DNA of 64,000 bases. It comes from Nitrospirota bacterium (lineage in GTDB: Bacteria; Nitrospirota; Nitrospiria; Nitrospirales; Nitrospiraceae). Positions 49,129 through 58,036 of this stretch are shown here, one piece after another (position 1 is the stretch's first letter; every line of letters begins with the position of its first letter). The position numbers and the translations under genes are program-made. Where the stretch lies: NCBI GenBank assembly GCA_030684575.1, contig JAUXVD010000014.1:124001-188000 (forward strand), read 5' to 3'. The notes under the pieces were generated by a model. That model ran no database searches, was not told the origin of the DNA, and saw nothing but the letters and a program-made list of their open reading frames with translations.

Positions 49129-50571
49129 ATGAATGGTCAGTCGGACGCGATTCCCGAACAGCAGAGTCCCCGATCCCCCGCTCCCAGGCTGGGATGGGAG
49201 GAGTTCTCCCGCGAACTCGTCGAGTTCTTCGCCTCGATCAAGCTGGCGATGTTTCTCTTTCTCTTCATTGCCATCACTGCGACGATCGGGACGGTCATCC
49301 AACAGAACGAACGGCCAGAATCCTATATTCAAGAGTACGGAGAGAATACCTATCGGTGGTTTCTCCGGCTGGGGTTCATCGACGTCTATCACACCTGGTG
49401 GTTTACCAGTCTCCTCGGACTCCTTTGTGTCAACTCGCTCACCTGTTTCTATAAACGGTTCCCCGGTGTCTGGCGGTCGATGAAACAAGACCGGGTCAGC
49501 GTCTCGCTGGACTTTGTGAAGGGGATGAAGCAGCAGGCCGAGGTCTCGATCGCAAGCAGCAAGGAAGTCGTGTCCCAGCAGTTGGCCCAACATTTTATCG
49601 AAAAGGGCTACAAGGTCCTGGCGAAAAATGACCCGGGGGAAGTGACGATCTATGCGACGAAGGGGGTCCTGGGACGCGTCGGCGCGCATATGGCGCATTT
49701 GAGTGCGACCGTGATCATCGTCGGCGGCCTGATCGGCACCTATTACGGCTTTCAGGAATTCGGGGTCTGTCTCGAAGGGCAGACCTATCATATCCCGCGG
49801 GGGAACTTCGACATCAAGGTCGATAAATTCTGGATCGACTATCATGAGAACGGGTCCGTGAAGTCCTACAACAGTACCCTGACGGTCATCGACGGGGGCA
49901 AGTCGGCTGTCACCAAGACCATCTCGGTCAACGATCCCCTCGTCTACAAAGGCATTTGGTTCTATCAGTCCAGTTACGGGGATTCCTGGGATCAGGTCGA
50001 AGTGGCGCGGGTCAACATTAAGGATAAAGCGACGGACAAGGTCCTCAAGACCGTCGATCTTGAGTGGCACAAGGAGCAGGCGGTTGCCGATCTCGACCTG
50101 AAGTTATCGATCACCGATTTCGTGGCGGACTTTGCCTTCAACTCGACGGAGAAGAAGGTATTTTCCAAGACCGTGGAACATGCGAATCCTGCAATCAGAT
50201 TGGCGGTGAATGAGCGGAGCTCGGTCCAGTCGACGCCCTGGGTGTTCTATCAGTTCCCGGACCTCTTCGATATTAAAGAGTCGAAATACCAGTTCGAATT
50301 GGTGGCGTACAAGCCGAAGAAGTTTACCGGTCTTCAGATCGCTAAGAATCCCGGGATCAATATCGTCTGGACCGGCTCGACCATGATTGTGGTGGGGATT
50401 ACCCTCTCGTCCTTTATCTTCCACCGCCGGATCTGGATGAAGATCGTTCCGGCTCCGGAGGGGGTGACGGTGTATGTCGGCGGCACGACACACAAGAGCC
50501 AGATCGACTTTCAGCGGGAGTTTCGAAAGTTGACGGACAAACTCCGCACCTTCTCGGCCTCTCCGGTATGA
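49129..50571 (+). CDS. resB: System II cytochrome c biogenesis protein ResB (Ccs1)
   Basis: About 480 residues from ATG 49129; a GTG at 49096 would add eleven residues. Membrane segments lie near 35-57 (LAMFLFLFIAITATIGTVI), 85-105 and 185-205 (HLSATVIIVGGLIGTYYG), with a large periplasmic domain (about 206-420) and a last segment near 428-450. ResB with CcsA carries haem across the membrane and joins it to apocytochrome c. The first gene of a cluster resB-ccsA-tlpA-tlpA-ccdA, a complete-looking System II set. Confidence 0.9.
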   Translation: MNGQSDAIPEQQSPRSPAPRLGWEEFSRELVEFFASIKLAMFLFLFIAITATIGTVIQQNERPESYIQEYGENTYRWFLRLGFIDVYHTWWFTSLLGLLCVNSLTCFYKRFPGVWRSMKQDRVSVSLDFVKGMKQQAEVSIASSKEVVSQQLAQHFIEKGYKVLAKNDPGEVTIYATKGVLGRVGAHMAHLSATVIIVGGLIGTYYGFQEFGVCLEGQTYHIPRGNFDIKVDKFWIDYHENGSVKSYNSTLTVIDGGKSAVTKTISVNDPLVYKGIWFYQSSYGDSWDQVEVARVNIKDKATDKVLKTVDLEWHKEQAVADLDLKLSITDFVADFAFNSTEKKVFSKTVEHANPAIRLAVNERSSVQSTPWVFYQFPDLFDIKESKYQFELVAYKPKKFTGLQIAKNPGINIVWTGSTMIVVGITLSSFIFHRRIWMKIVPAPEGVTVYVGGTTHKSQIDFQREFRKLTDKLRTFSASPV

Positions 50572-50667
50572 GCCGTGAAGCGATGAGGGGCTGGTTGAGT
50601 AGTCAAACTGCCGCTGTATTGAGTATGATGACGATTGGTACGTTGGCCTGAATCGATCGCGGAGGAC

Positions 50668-51585
50668 ATGATGGTCCGATCCCTGTTCCTATTCGACATG
50701 ACGTTTTGGCTCTATCTTGCCGCGCTGACCCTCTACATTGCCTATCTATTTGCGCGACGTCCGGCGATGGCCCTGGCTCCTGCCGGTCATTCAGCGGATA
50801 ACTTCGATGAACGAGACGGAGCCTGGGCCACGCAGTTGGGCCAGATCGCCACGTTGATTACGGTGTTCGGTTGGATCGTGAATACCGGCGCCCTGTTCAC
50901 GCGGGCCTTCGAACGGATGCAGACCTCAGGGACCTTTGCGCCCTGGTCCAATCAGTTCGAGGCCATGGCCTATGTGTCCTGGGCAATTATTCTGGGCTAT
51001 GTGCTCTTGGAGCTGCGCTACAAGATCAAAGCCATTGGCGCCTTTGTGGTGGGGATCGGGTTTATTGCCATGGGTGCGGCTTCGCTGTTGCCCTATCGAT
51101 ACCAGACGGCAGAACCTCTCGTGCCGGCGCTGAATAGCTATTGGATTTACATCCATGTGTCGATCACGTTGACCAGCTATGCGGCCTTTGCAATGGCCGG
51201 GGGCCTGGGCGTGATGTACCTCTTTAAGGAGCGGGCGGAACGACGGGGGAGCACTTCCCGCTTCTACGCCGCCTTTCCGGATCTCGAGACCATCGATGAG
51301 TTAGGCTACAAAGCCATTACGGTGGGCTTCCCCTTGCTGGCCTTCGGCATTATTCTCGGGGCGATGTGGGCCAACTATGCGTGGGGCGGGTATTGGAGCT
51401 GGGATCCGAAAGAGACCTGGTCGCTGATCGTCTGGCTGATCTATGGAGCTTACATCCATGCCAGGATGACGCGCGGGTGGGAGGGGCACCGTGCCGCCGT
51501 GTATGCGATCTTCGGCTTCTTGATGGTCGTCTTTTGTTTCTGGGGCGTGAACTTCTTGCTGTCAGGCCTCCATGCCTATGCATAA
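50668..51585 (+). CDS. ccsA: System II cytochrome c biogenesis protein CcsA (ResC), WWD family
   Basis: 305 residues from ATG 50668, with GCGGAGG upstream. Eight or so hydrophobic segments; the haem-handling WWD block is NYAWGGYWSWDPKETWSL near residues 235-255, followed by a conserved His in YGAYIHAR. It partners ResB in haem delivery. NCBI-style annotation sometimes calls this protein CcsB. It ends 14 bases inside the next gene. Confidence 0.92.
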   Translation: MMVRSLFLFDMTFWLYLAALTLYIAYLFARRPAMALAPAGHSADNFDERDGAWATQLGQIATLITVFGWIVNTGALFTRAFERMQTSGTFAPWSNQFEAMAYVSWAIILGYVLLELRYKIKAIGAFVVGIGFIAMGAASLLPYRYQTAEPLVPALNSYWIYIHVSITLTSYAAFAMAGGLGVMYLFKERAERRGSTSRFYAAFPDLETIDELGYKAITVGFPLLAFGIILGAMWANYAWGGYWSWDPKETWSLIVWLIYGAYIHARMTRGWEGHRAAVYAIFGFLMVVFCFWGVNFLLSGLHAYA

Positions 51586-52219
51586 GCCCGAGCACAGCGG
51601 GACAGGCGAGACGAGCAACCCTGGCGTTTCTCGCGAGCCCCGCTCGTCGCGCATGGGAATCGTGCTGGTCGGTGCAGCCATTCTCGCGGTGGTGTTCGGT
51701 ATTGTCTGGATGCAGAGCGCCCAGTATGAGCTGCTGACGGTGGGGAAGGCGGCGCCTGATTTTGCCCTGACCGATCTGAACGACAAGCCCCAGCGGCTCT
51801 CGGACTTTCGAGGCAAGGTGGTATTTCTGAATTTTTGGGCGACCTGGTGCAAACCCTGCCGTGAAGAAATGCCTTCGATGGAAGTGCTCCACAAGAACTT
51901 CGAGAAGGACGGCCTGGTGGTTCTGGCGGTCAGCATCGATCGCGTGACGACGACCAAAGACATCCCTCCGTTCATCAAGGGCATGAATCTGACCTTCCCT
52001 GTCTTGATCGATTCCTGGGGAAAGACCGATAAGCCCTATAAACGCATGGGTGTCCCTGAAACGTTTATCATCGACCAGCAGGGCGTCATTCGAGAGATTG
52101 TGATCGGGCCGCGGGATTGGACAAGACTCGAGAGCCTGCAAGTGTTGACCAAGTTGCTCAATGTGACTCCCAAAGCCGCTGATACTCAGTCATTGGACGG
52201 TGGAGCGAGGAAGGGATGA
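51572..52219 (+). CDS. Membrane-anchored TlpA/ResA-type thioredoxin
   Basis: 215 residues. One N-terminal membrane anchor (about 28-46, GIVLVGAAILAVVFGIVW) and a periplasmic thioredoxin fold with active site WCKPC near residue 95 and the cis-Pro region GVPETFIID. ResA-like proteins reduce the haem-binding Cys pair of apocytochrome c. Overlaps ccsA at its start and the next tlpA gene at its end (ATGA), so the three are coupled. Confidence 0.88.
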   Translation: MPMHKPEHSGTGETSNPGVSREPRSSRMGIVLVGAAILAVVFGIVWMQSAQYELLTVGKAAPDFALTDLNDKPQRLSDFRGKVVFLNFWATWCKPCREEMPSMEVLHKNFEKDGLVVLAVSIDRVTTTKDIPPFIKGMNLTFPVLIDSWGKTDKPYKRMGVPETFIIDQQGVIREIVIGPRDWTRLESLQVLTKLLNVTPKAADTQSLDGGARKG

Positions 52220-52755
52220 TGAGGCTGGCCATTGTTGGAATCCTGGCCATGCTGATGGTCACGCTGGGCGGGATCGGCGGGGCGGCAGCGCCTGATATTC
52301 TGCCGGTTGCTGAACGCAACGTCGTGAAACTGGGTGAGCCTGCCCCGAACTTTCGTCTTCGAGATTTGAACGGCCAGATGGTTTCGCTGTCTGACCTGCG
52401 TGGCAAAGTGGTGTTGTTGAATTTTTGGGCGACCTGGTGCGGCCCTTGCCGGGTAGAGATGCCGGCGATGGAGGAGCTCTACCGGACATTTTCAAGGAAT
52501 GATTTTGAAATTCTCGCGGTGTCTACCGATGCGCAAGGCGCGTCGGTCACCAGGCCGTTTCAGCAAGAGAACCACCTGACGTTCCCCATCCTCCACGATG
52601 CCGATTATCGTGTAGGATTGACCTATGGGGCCAGGAGTCTTCCTATGACTTTTATGGTCGACCGTCAAGGAATTGTCCGGCACCAAATTTTCGGCGCGCG
52701 CGACTGGGGAGCGACTGAGGCACATCAGCTGGTGCAGATGTTGATGAAGTCGTAG
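52216..52755 (+). CDS. Second periplasmic TlpA-type thioredoxin
   Basis: 179 residues. A cleavable signal peptide is likely (about 1-25, ending GGAAA). Thioredoxin active site WCGPC lies near residue 76, with the cis-Pro block SLPMTFMVDRQG. It differs from its upstream neighbour in the site (CGPC versus CKPC), suggesting a different redox potential or partner. Both may be reduced through the CcdA encoded nearby. A large palindrome starts at the stop codon. Confidence 0.88.
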   Translation: MMRLAIVGILAMLMVTLGGIGGAAAPDILPVAERNVVKLGEPAPNFRLRDLNGQMVSLSDLRGKVVLLNFWATWCGPCRVEMPAMEELYRTFSRNDFEILAVSTDAQGASVTRPFQQENHLTFPILHDADYRVGLTYGARSLPMTFMVDRQGIVRHQIFGARDWGATEAHQLVQMLMKS

Positions 52756-52868
52756 CAGGATGCTCAAACAGTCCGTCAGCATCGTTCAGAGGCTCAACGT
52801 GCCACAAGGGTACGCCTCGCCTCTTCGCTCGCTGCGGCCTTGCTGAACGGACTGTTTGAGCATCCTGC
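52755..52868 (+). repeat. Stop-adjacent 114-base palindromic repeat, copy B
   Basis: The arms 52755-52780 and 52842-52868 are inverted repeats of about 26 bases with a single one-base gap, beginning GCAGGATGCTCAAACAGTCC. The final G of the TlpA stop codon is the first base of the repeat. The inner AGGGTACGCCTC and GCGGCCTTGCTG blocks are shared with the element at 31356-31483. Confidence 0.85.
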
Positions 52869-52961
52869 GTGGATTTCGCCTGTTGTTTCAAATGGGCAGA
52901 TCAGTAAATTTTTGGCGCACTCACAGAACATTTTTGTAGTCTGCTAGGAGCCTGTCAGACC

Positions 52962-53708
52962 TTGTCGCAATCGATCACGAATATTTCTCTGGTGGCGGCA
53001 TTTTCGGCCGGCTTGCTATCGTTTGTGTCGCCCTGCGTGCTTCCACTGGTTCCCTCGTACATTTCCTACATTACCGGGCTCTCCATCGAACAACTCACCG
53101 ATTCGACGGTGCGATCGAAGTTTAAGAAGTCCATCGTCGTCAATGCCCTGTTGTTTATCGCCGGATTTACCACCGTCTTCGTGTCCTTTGGTGCCTCTGC
53201 CAGCTTTATCGGGCAGGCCCTGATTACCTACCAAGATCACATCAGACGGATCGGCGGGATCCTGATCATCATCTTCGGTCTCTACTTATTGGGGATCTTG
53301 AATATCAGTTTTCTGAAGATGGAACATCGCTTCCAATTCAGAAGTCGACCGGTCGGGTATGTGGGATCGTTTTTGATCGGTATCGCATTTGCCGCCGGTT
53401 GGACGCCTTGCGTCGGGCCGGTGCTCGGGACCATCTTGCTGTATGCCAGCACCACCGATTCGCTGTTGAACGGGGTGTTGTTGTTGACGAGTTATTCGAT
53501 GGGATTGGGATTGCCGCTATTTCTGACGGCCCTGGGAGTGGATCGGTTCCTGACCTACTTCAAGCAGGCGCGCCTCTATTTGTGGGGAGTTTCGACCGTG
53601 AGTGGGGTCTTGCTGATCATCGTGGGCGTCATGATTTATGCCAATACCCTCACGATGATTACCGGATTTTTAGAACGGCAGGGGATTGGGTGGTACCTCG
53701 GGCAGTGA
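52962..53708 (+). CDS. ccdA: Cytochrome c biogenesis protein CcdA (DsbD-like)
   Basis: 248 residues from TTG 52962, the start that gives the usual family N-terminus just before the first helix. Six membrane segments; the paired redox Cys are in SFVSPCVLPLVP and GWTPCVGPVLG. CcdA carries reducing power from cytoplasmic thioredoxin to periplasmic thioredoxins such as the two TlpA-like proteins upstream. It is separated from them by the palindrome and about 90 bases. Confidence 0.9.
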   Translation: MSQSITNISLVAAFSAGLLSFVSPCVLPLVPSYISYITGLSIEQLTDSTVRSKFKKSIVVNALLFIAGFTTVFVSFGASASFIGQALITYQDHIRRIGGILIIIFGLYLLGILNISFLKMEHRFQFRSRPVGYVGSFLIGIAFAAGWTPCVGPVLGTILLYASTTDSLLNGVLLLTSYSMGLGLPLFLTALGVDRFLTYFKQARLYLWGVSTVSGVLLIIVGVMIYANTLTMITGFLERQGIGWYLGQ

Positions 53709-53848
53709 TCAGAATGCCAGATTGCTAAGGTAGGGAATCCTGCGTCAGCGGAGCTCCTCGTACCGCGTCGACTCCCGGTCATCTCAATCCAAATCGCAGT
53801 ACGCAGAACTGAGGCCTCAACAGGCAGGGGTTAGACGGTCTTCTTTCA

Positions 53849-55051
53849 ATGCCAACGCTGCCCAACGTTAAAGTCTACGATGCCTTGGTTGTCGGTATGG
53901 GGCCGGCCGGCGCCACCGCTGCCTATCAGTTGAGTCGAGCGGGGCTGTCCGTCCTCGGGCTCGATAAGGCAACGCATCCACGATACAAGGTCTGCGGCGG
54001 CGGCTTATCGGCCAGGATAGACGGTATCTTGGACGACGAGTACAAGTCGGTCGTTGAGCAGACGATCTACGGCATACAATTTTCTTACCGCGGCACGGAC
54101 CCTTTCTTTCTCGATTCCTCCAGCCCGATCGCCTACATGGTCATGCGTGATCGGTTCGACCATCTCCTTGTGGAGAAGGCGAGGCGAGCGGGCACCGAGG
54201 TGCACGAAGACGAGCTGGTGACGTCTTGTCGGCAGCTTCCTGACGGGATTGAAGTGACAACGGATCGTGGCCGATATGCGGCGCAGGTTTTGATCGGGGC
54301 GGATGGGGCGAATAGCCTGGTGGCGCAGCAGTTATTCCCGGGCCGCCGGAGCCGTCGGATGGCGGCTTTGGAGAGTGAAGTCCCGATCGGGACGGCACCC
54401 CAGTATCCAGGCACCGGACGTGCGCTGATCGATATCGGTGCGACGCCCGCAGGATATGCCTGGATTTTCCCGAAGCAGGAACGGCTTTCCATCGGCGTGG
54501 GGGATCTTCGCGGAGGGCTCGCGAGTCCGAAGAAGGTGTTCGATCAGTTCGTACAACATGAGCAGGGATTGGCGGCATGGAAGGTCCCGCATCCGACCGG
54601 TCATCCACTTCCGGTCTTCAGTGAGTATGGCGAAGCCGATCGAGAGTCAGTTGGATTAGTGCGCGGCCGCGCCTTGCTGGTGGGAGATGCCGGGCATCTG
54701 GTCGATCCCTTATTCGGCGAAGGGATCTATTATGCCGTGCGGTCTGGGCAGTTGGCCGCAGAATCGATTCTGAATCAGGTCAAGGATCCGCGATATTCGC
54801 TGGCCGAGTATGAAGATGCCGTCAGGCGGGAGATTTACGAGGAGTTCCTGGTGGCGGCTCGCGTGGCGAGCATGGTCTATTCGTATCCGCGTTTCTGCCA
54901 CCACCACCTGCCACGCTATCAACATATCGTCATGCTCTATTATGACGTCCTCCGCGGGCGTGAAACCTACCGAACGTTTTATGCCAAGGCGAAGAGCCTG
55001 ATCAAACTATCCCTCAAGGACTTGCTCCTCGAAGCCGTTTCGTTCCGTTGA
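53849..55051 (+). CDS. Geranylgeranyl-reductase-family FAD oxidoreductase
   Basis: 400 residues. The FAD-binding GMGPAGATAAYQLSRAG is followed by the family mark PRYKVCGGGLS, and the second FAD block is GDAGHLVDPLFGEGIYYA. Members reduce prenyl double bonds in quinone, tocopherol, chlorophyll or lipid side chains, or act as other flavin monooxygenase-like enzymes. A role in menaquinone or lipid modification is inference. The gene stands between ccdA and the convergent bamD. Confidence 0.85.
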   Translation: MPTLPNVKVYDALVVGMGPAGATAAYQLSRAGLSVLGLDKATHPRYKVCGGGLSARIDGILDDEYKSVVEQTIYGIQFSYRGTDPFFLDSSSPIAYMVMRDRFDHLLVEKARRAGTEVHEDELVTSCRQLPDGIEVTTDRGRYAAQVLIGADGANSLVAQQLFPGRRSRRMAALESEVPIGTAPQYPGTGRALIDIGATPAGYAWIFPKQERLSIGVGDLRGGLASPKKVFDQFVQHEQGLAAWKVPHPTGHPLPVFSEYGEADRESVGLVRGRALLVGDAGHLVDPLFGEGIYYAVRSGQLAAESILNQVKDPRYSLAEYEDAVRREIYEEFLVAARVASMVYSYPRFCHHHLPRYQHIVMLYYDVLRGRETYRTFYAKAKSLIKLSLKDLLLEAVSFR

Positions 55052-55155
55052 GCTCATCGTCGCTCACCGCATTCATGTCTGGATCACACCCGACAATCAA
55101 GAGAGGTAGACGTCTGCTGATAGCGGAACGGTGATTACTTCAATGCTGCGGGGAA

Positions 55156-56097
55156 TTAGCACCAAGCGCCGAGGCGGCAGGTCACAAACGATTGACCTAA
55201 CCCCAAGGCTGAGGCGGAAGGCAGGCGGAAGGATCCGGTCGGGACTGAGGGGAGGAGTCCGGTTGCGAGACTGAGCTGGCTCTCCGATGGAGAAGCGGCC
55301 GTCGAACTAGCCGCGGTTGGCGGGGGCTCGGTCTGTTTTGCCAAAAGTGGAGCAGGTTTCCCGCTGCCAATTTTCGCGAGCAAGCTCTTGCCCTCGCCTG
55401 CGTGCACATTGCCCGGGTATTTTTCTGCCAAGAGGGTCAGTTGTTCACTGGCCCAATCGTCTGCGCCCAAGTCATGGTAGCTGAGCGCCAAGAAATACAA
55501 GGCGTCGGGTGCGACCGACTTGTCGGGGTAGAGCTTCATGATTTGTTCGAAGCGATGTGCGGCGGCCAGATAGGAACCCCGTCGATAATAGAATTGCCCT
55601 ACGAAGAGATGCATCTGCGCGAGGAGATCGTGGCATTCCTGGATCTTCTGGAGCGCTTGTCCGTCGTACCGGCTGCCTTGAAAGTCTTTCCGCAGCCGCT
55701 CAAAGGCTTCGATGGCTTTCTGGACAGGGTCCGGGTCGCGATCGATCCCCTTGGCCCGCTTCATCTGGCTTTCTCCGATCCGGAAGGCGGCATAGGAGGC
55801 GAGGGTATGGGTGCGATGGAGATCGAGGAAGTGGTTATATTCTACGATGGCTTCCGTGTATTCCTCTTTCTCGAAGAACGCTTCGCCTCGCTTCATAATG
55901 ACGTTGGGGTCGTAGTTCTTCTCGATTGTATCGCCCAGGAAGATTTGCTCGTCGGTCCCGCTCAGGGCTTTCTTAGCCGTGTCTTGGGGTTTGGGTGTAC
56001 TGGAGCAGGCCGTGATGACGCAGAAGACGGCCATGCAAAGGCCGAGAGCCGTTGCCAGCCGTGGAGCACCTGAGAAGCTGGAAAATACGCGTATCAT
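55156..56097 (-). CDS. bamD: Outer-membrane assembly lipoprotein BamD
   Basis: 313 residues from ATG 56097; a longer frame to 56241 has no signal peptide and is rejected. The lipoprotein signal ends in VITAC (lipid-attachment C31). Residues 60-240 are TPR-like helices (RGEAFFEKEEYTEAIVEYNHFL, AAHRFEQIMKLYPD). BamD is the essential partner of BamA in outer-membrane protein insertion. The C-terminal 70 residues are a Pro/Ser/Thr-rich tail not usual in the family. Divergent from fabH, 131 bases apart. Confidence 0.85.
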   Translation of the reverse strand: MIRVFSSFSGAPRLATALGLCMAVFCVITACSSTPKPQDTAKKALSGTDEQIFLGDTIEKNYDPNVIMKRGEAFFEKEEYTEAIVEYNHFLDLHRTHTLASYAAFRIGESQMKRAKGIDRDPDPVQKAIEAFERLRKDFQGSRYDGQALQKIQECHDLLAQMHLFVGQFYYRRGSYLAAAHRFEQIMKLYPDKSVAPDALYFLALSYHDLGADDWASEQLTLLAEKYPGNVHAGEGKSLLAKIGSGKPAPLLAKQTEPPPTAASSTAASPSESQLSLATGLLPSVPTGSFRLPSASALGLGQSFVTCRLGAWC

Positions 56098-56228
56098 CAC
56101 TGCGTCAAAATGTAGCAGGAGCGCAGGTTGAATGCAACGATTCGAGCATGCGAGTTGACCCCCGTGGCACCGAGACCTATAATCAATCCCGCCATTCTTG
56201 CAGTGACCCGCACAGTAGACAAATATAT

Positions 56229-57221
56229 ATGATACGGACAAGGATTATTGGGACGGGCTCGTACCTCCCTGAACGGGTGGTAACGAATCGCGAGGTGGGG
56301 GCCTCGTTGGGTATTGAGCCTGACGCGGTTTCTCGCCTGACAGGGATTCTGGAACGTCGCTGGGCCGCGGCATCCCAAGCCTCTTCTGATCTTGCCGTGG
56401 AAGCCGCCAGGCAGGCGCTTGAGGCCGCAGGACTCCCGGCTTCTGACGTAGGGGCAATTGTGCTGTCGACAACCTCTCCCGACTCGGTCTTTCCCTCTAC
56501 GGCGTGTCATGTTCAGCGGATGCTGGGTTGTCCCGCGATACCGGCATTCGATGTGGCGGCTTCCTGTTCAGGTTTTCTCTATGGCCTCTCGATGGCCGAT
56601 GCGATGATTCGGAGCGGTCAAATCAAGACCTGTTTGGTGGTCGCCGCCGAGGTGAAGTCTCGTTCCCTGGACCCCGCTGACGGCGATACGGTGCTGTTAT
56701 TCGGCGATGGAGCCGGTGCGGTGGTGCTGCAGGGCGAACCGGAGACGGGGCAGCCTGGCCGTGGGCTCATGGGGATCCGCCTCCATGCGGACGGTGCCCA
56801 GCATGGTTTGATATCGATTCCCGCAGGGGGATCGCGTCTGCCGACGACATCGGATACGGTTGAGGCGAAGGGTCATACGTTGCGGATGCAGGGTGCGCCG
56901 CTCTTTCGTTTGGCCGTCAAACGATTGGAGCAGGCCATCCTTGAGATTGTGAAGGAATGCGGTGTCGATATTCACGATCTTGCGCAGCTGGTCTTGCACC
57001 AAGCCAACGGTCGAATTATCAGCCAGCTGACGAAGCGGCTGGGGGTTTCGCCGGAACGGGTTTGTTCCGTGATCGGGCGGTATGGTAATACGTCGTCGGC
57101 GTCAGTGCCGATCGCGCTCGACTACGCCGTCCGCTCGGGAAAGATTGTGCCCCACGACCTTGTCTTGCTGGGAAGTTTTGGGGGTGGGGTAACGTGGGCG
57201 GCCGGGTTGGTGCGCTGGTAA
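56229..57221 (+). CDS. fabH: Beta-ketoacyl-ACP synthase III
   Basis: 330 residues from ATG 56229 (MIRTRIIGTGSYLP). The catalytic triad blocks are Cys in AASCSGFLYG, His in VLHQANGRI and Asn in RYGNTSSAS. FabH condenses acetyl-CoA with malonyl-ACP to start fatty acid synthesis. No Shine-Dalgarno is evident; an AT-rich run (AAATATAT) precedes the start. The rest of the fab cluster is not here. Confidence 0.93.
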   Translation: MIRTRIIGTGSYLPERVVTNREVGASLGIEPDAVSRLTGILERRWAAASQASSDLAVEAARQALEAAGLPASDVGAIVLSTTSPDSVFPSTACHVQRMLGCPAIPAFDVAASCSGFLYGLSMADAMIRSGQIKTCLVVAAEVKSRSLDPADGDTVLLFGDGAGAVVLQGEPETGQPGRGLMGIRLHADGAQHGLISIPAGGSRLPTTSDTVEAKGHTLRMQGAPLFRLAVKRLEQAILEIVKECGVDIHDLAQLVLHQANGRIISQLTKRLGVSPERVCSVIGRYGNTSSASVPIALDYAVRSGKIVPHDLVLLGSFGGGVTWAAGLVRW

Positions 57222-57299
57222 GGGCTGTCGATGTCTGGCGTGTCGGCGCTGCCTGTGCCGCGAGAAGCGCCGATTGTATCTGAACTGAGGAGCGTCGCG

Positions 57300-57920
57300 A
57301 TGTTATTTGGATTGATCCCTCGAGAAGAAGCGTTCTTCGAGCTGTTCAAGAAGGCCGCACATAATATGATTGAGGGAAGCCGCCTTCTCAAGGTCATGAT
57401 GGAAGATTTTCGGTCTCCCATCGAACAAGCCAAGGGGATTAAAGACGTTGAACATGTCGGCGATGGCATTACGCACGATATTGCGTTTCGATTGAACAAG
57501 ACCTTTATTACGCCGATCGATCGGGAAGACATTCATGATCTCGCGAGCGCGCTCGACGATATCCTGGATGTGACGGAGGCCATCGCCGATCGCTTCGTGT
57601 TATACAAGGTCGCAAAGCCGACTCCGATGGCGGTCAAGTTGGCCGATATTTTGTATCAGGCTTCCGTGGCCGTGGGGAGTGGTGTGGATCGCCTGGGGCT
57701 TGCGCATCCGGAGCTGAAAGAATGCAGCGTGCGGGTGAACAGCCTGGAAAACGAGGCCGACCGAGTTTCCCGCGATGCGATATCCGCCCTCTTTGAAAAA
57801 GAAACCGATCCGATCGCGGTACTCAAGTGGAAAGAGATTTACGAGAGCTTCGAGGCGGGAACCGATCGCTGCGAAGACGTCGCGAATATTCTTGAGCGGA
57901 TCGCGCTCAAACATCATTGA
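57300..57920 (+). CDS. DUF47/PhoU-like phosphate transport regulator
   Basis: 206 residues from ATG 57300, with GAGGAG upstream and the typical N-terminus MLFGLIPREEAFFELF; the longer frame from 57231 is unlikely. All-helical, with the metal-binding type repeats (DVEHVGDGITHDI and SLENEADRVSRDAI). DUF47 proteins are encoded next to PiT permeases and are thought to control them in the way PhoU does. The PiT gene follows after a repeat-filled gap. Confidence 0.88.
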   Translation: MLFGLIPREEAFFELFKKAAHNMIEGSRLLKVMMEDFRSPIEQAKGIKDVEHVGDGITHDIAFRLNKTFITPIDREDIHDLASALDDILDVTEAIADRFVLYKVAKPTPMAVKLADILYQASVAVGSGVDRLGLAHPELKECSVRVNSLENEADRVSRDAISALFEKETDPIAVLKWKEIYESFEAGTDRCEDVANILERIALKHH

Positions 57921-57927
57921 AATGACT

Positions 57928-58030
57928 TGCAAGGGGCGTGAGGCTCGTGGCTATAGGCCATAGGTTGTGAAGATATGAATAGGGACCTCTTGCCTGTAGT
58001 TCATCGCCTTGTGCCTCGTGCCTGCCCGGA
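57928..58030 (+). repeat. GAGGCTCGTGGC/GCCTCGTGCC inverted repeat
   Basis: AGGGGCGTGAGGCTCGTGGC near 57931 is mirrored by GCCTTGTGCCTCGTGCC near 58007 across about 50 bases. The same word family occurs at 20204-20270 and 27259-27326. Confidence 0.5.
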
Positions 58031-58036
58031 GGGCGC

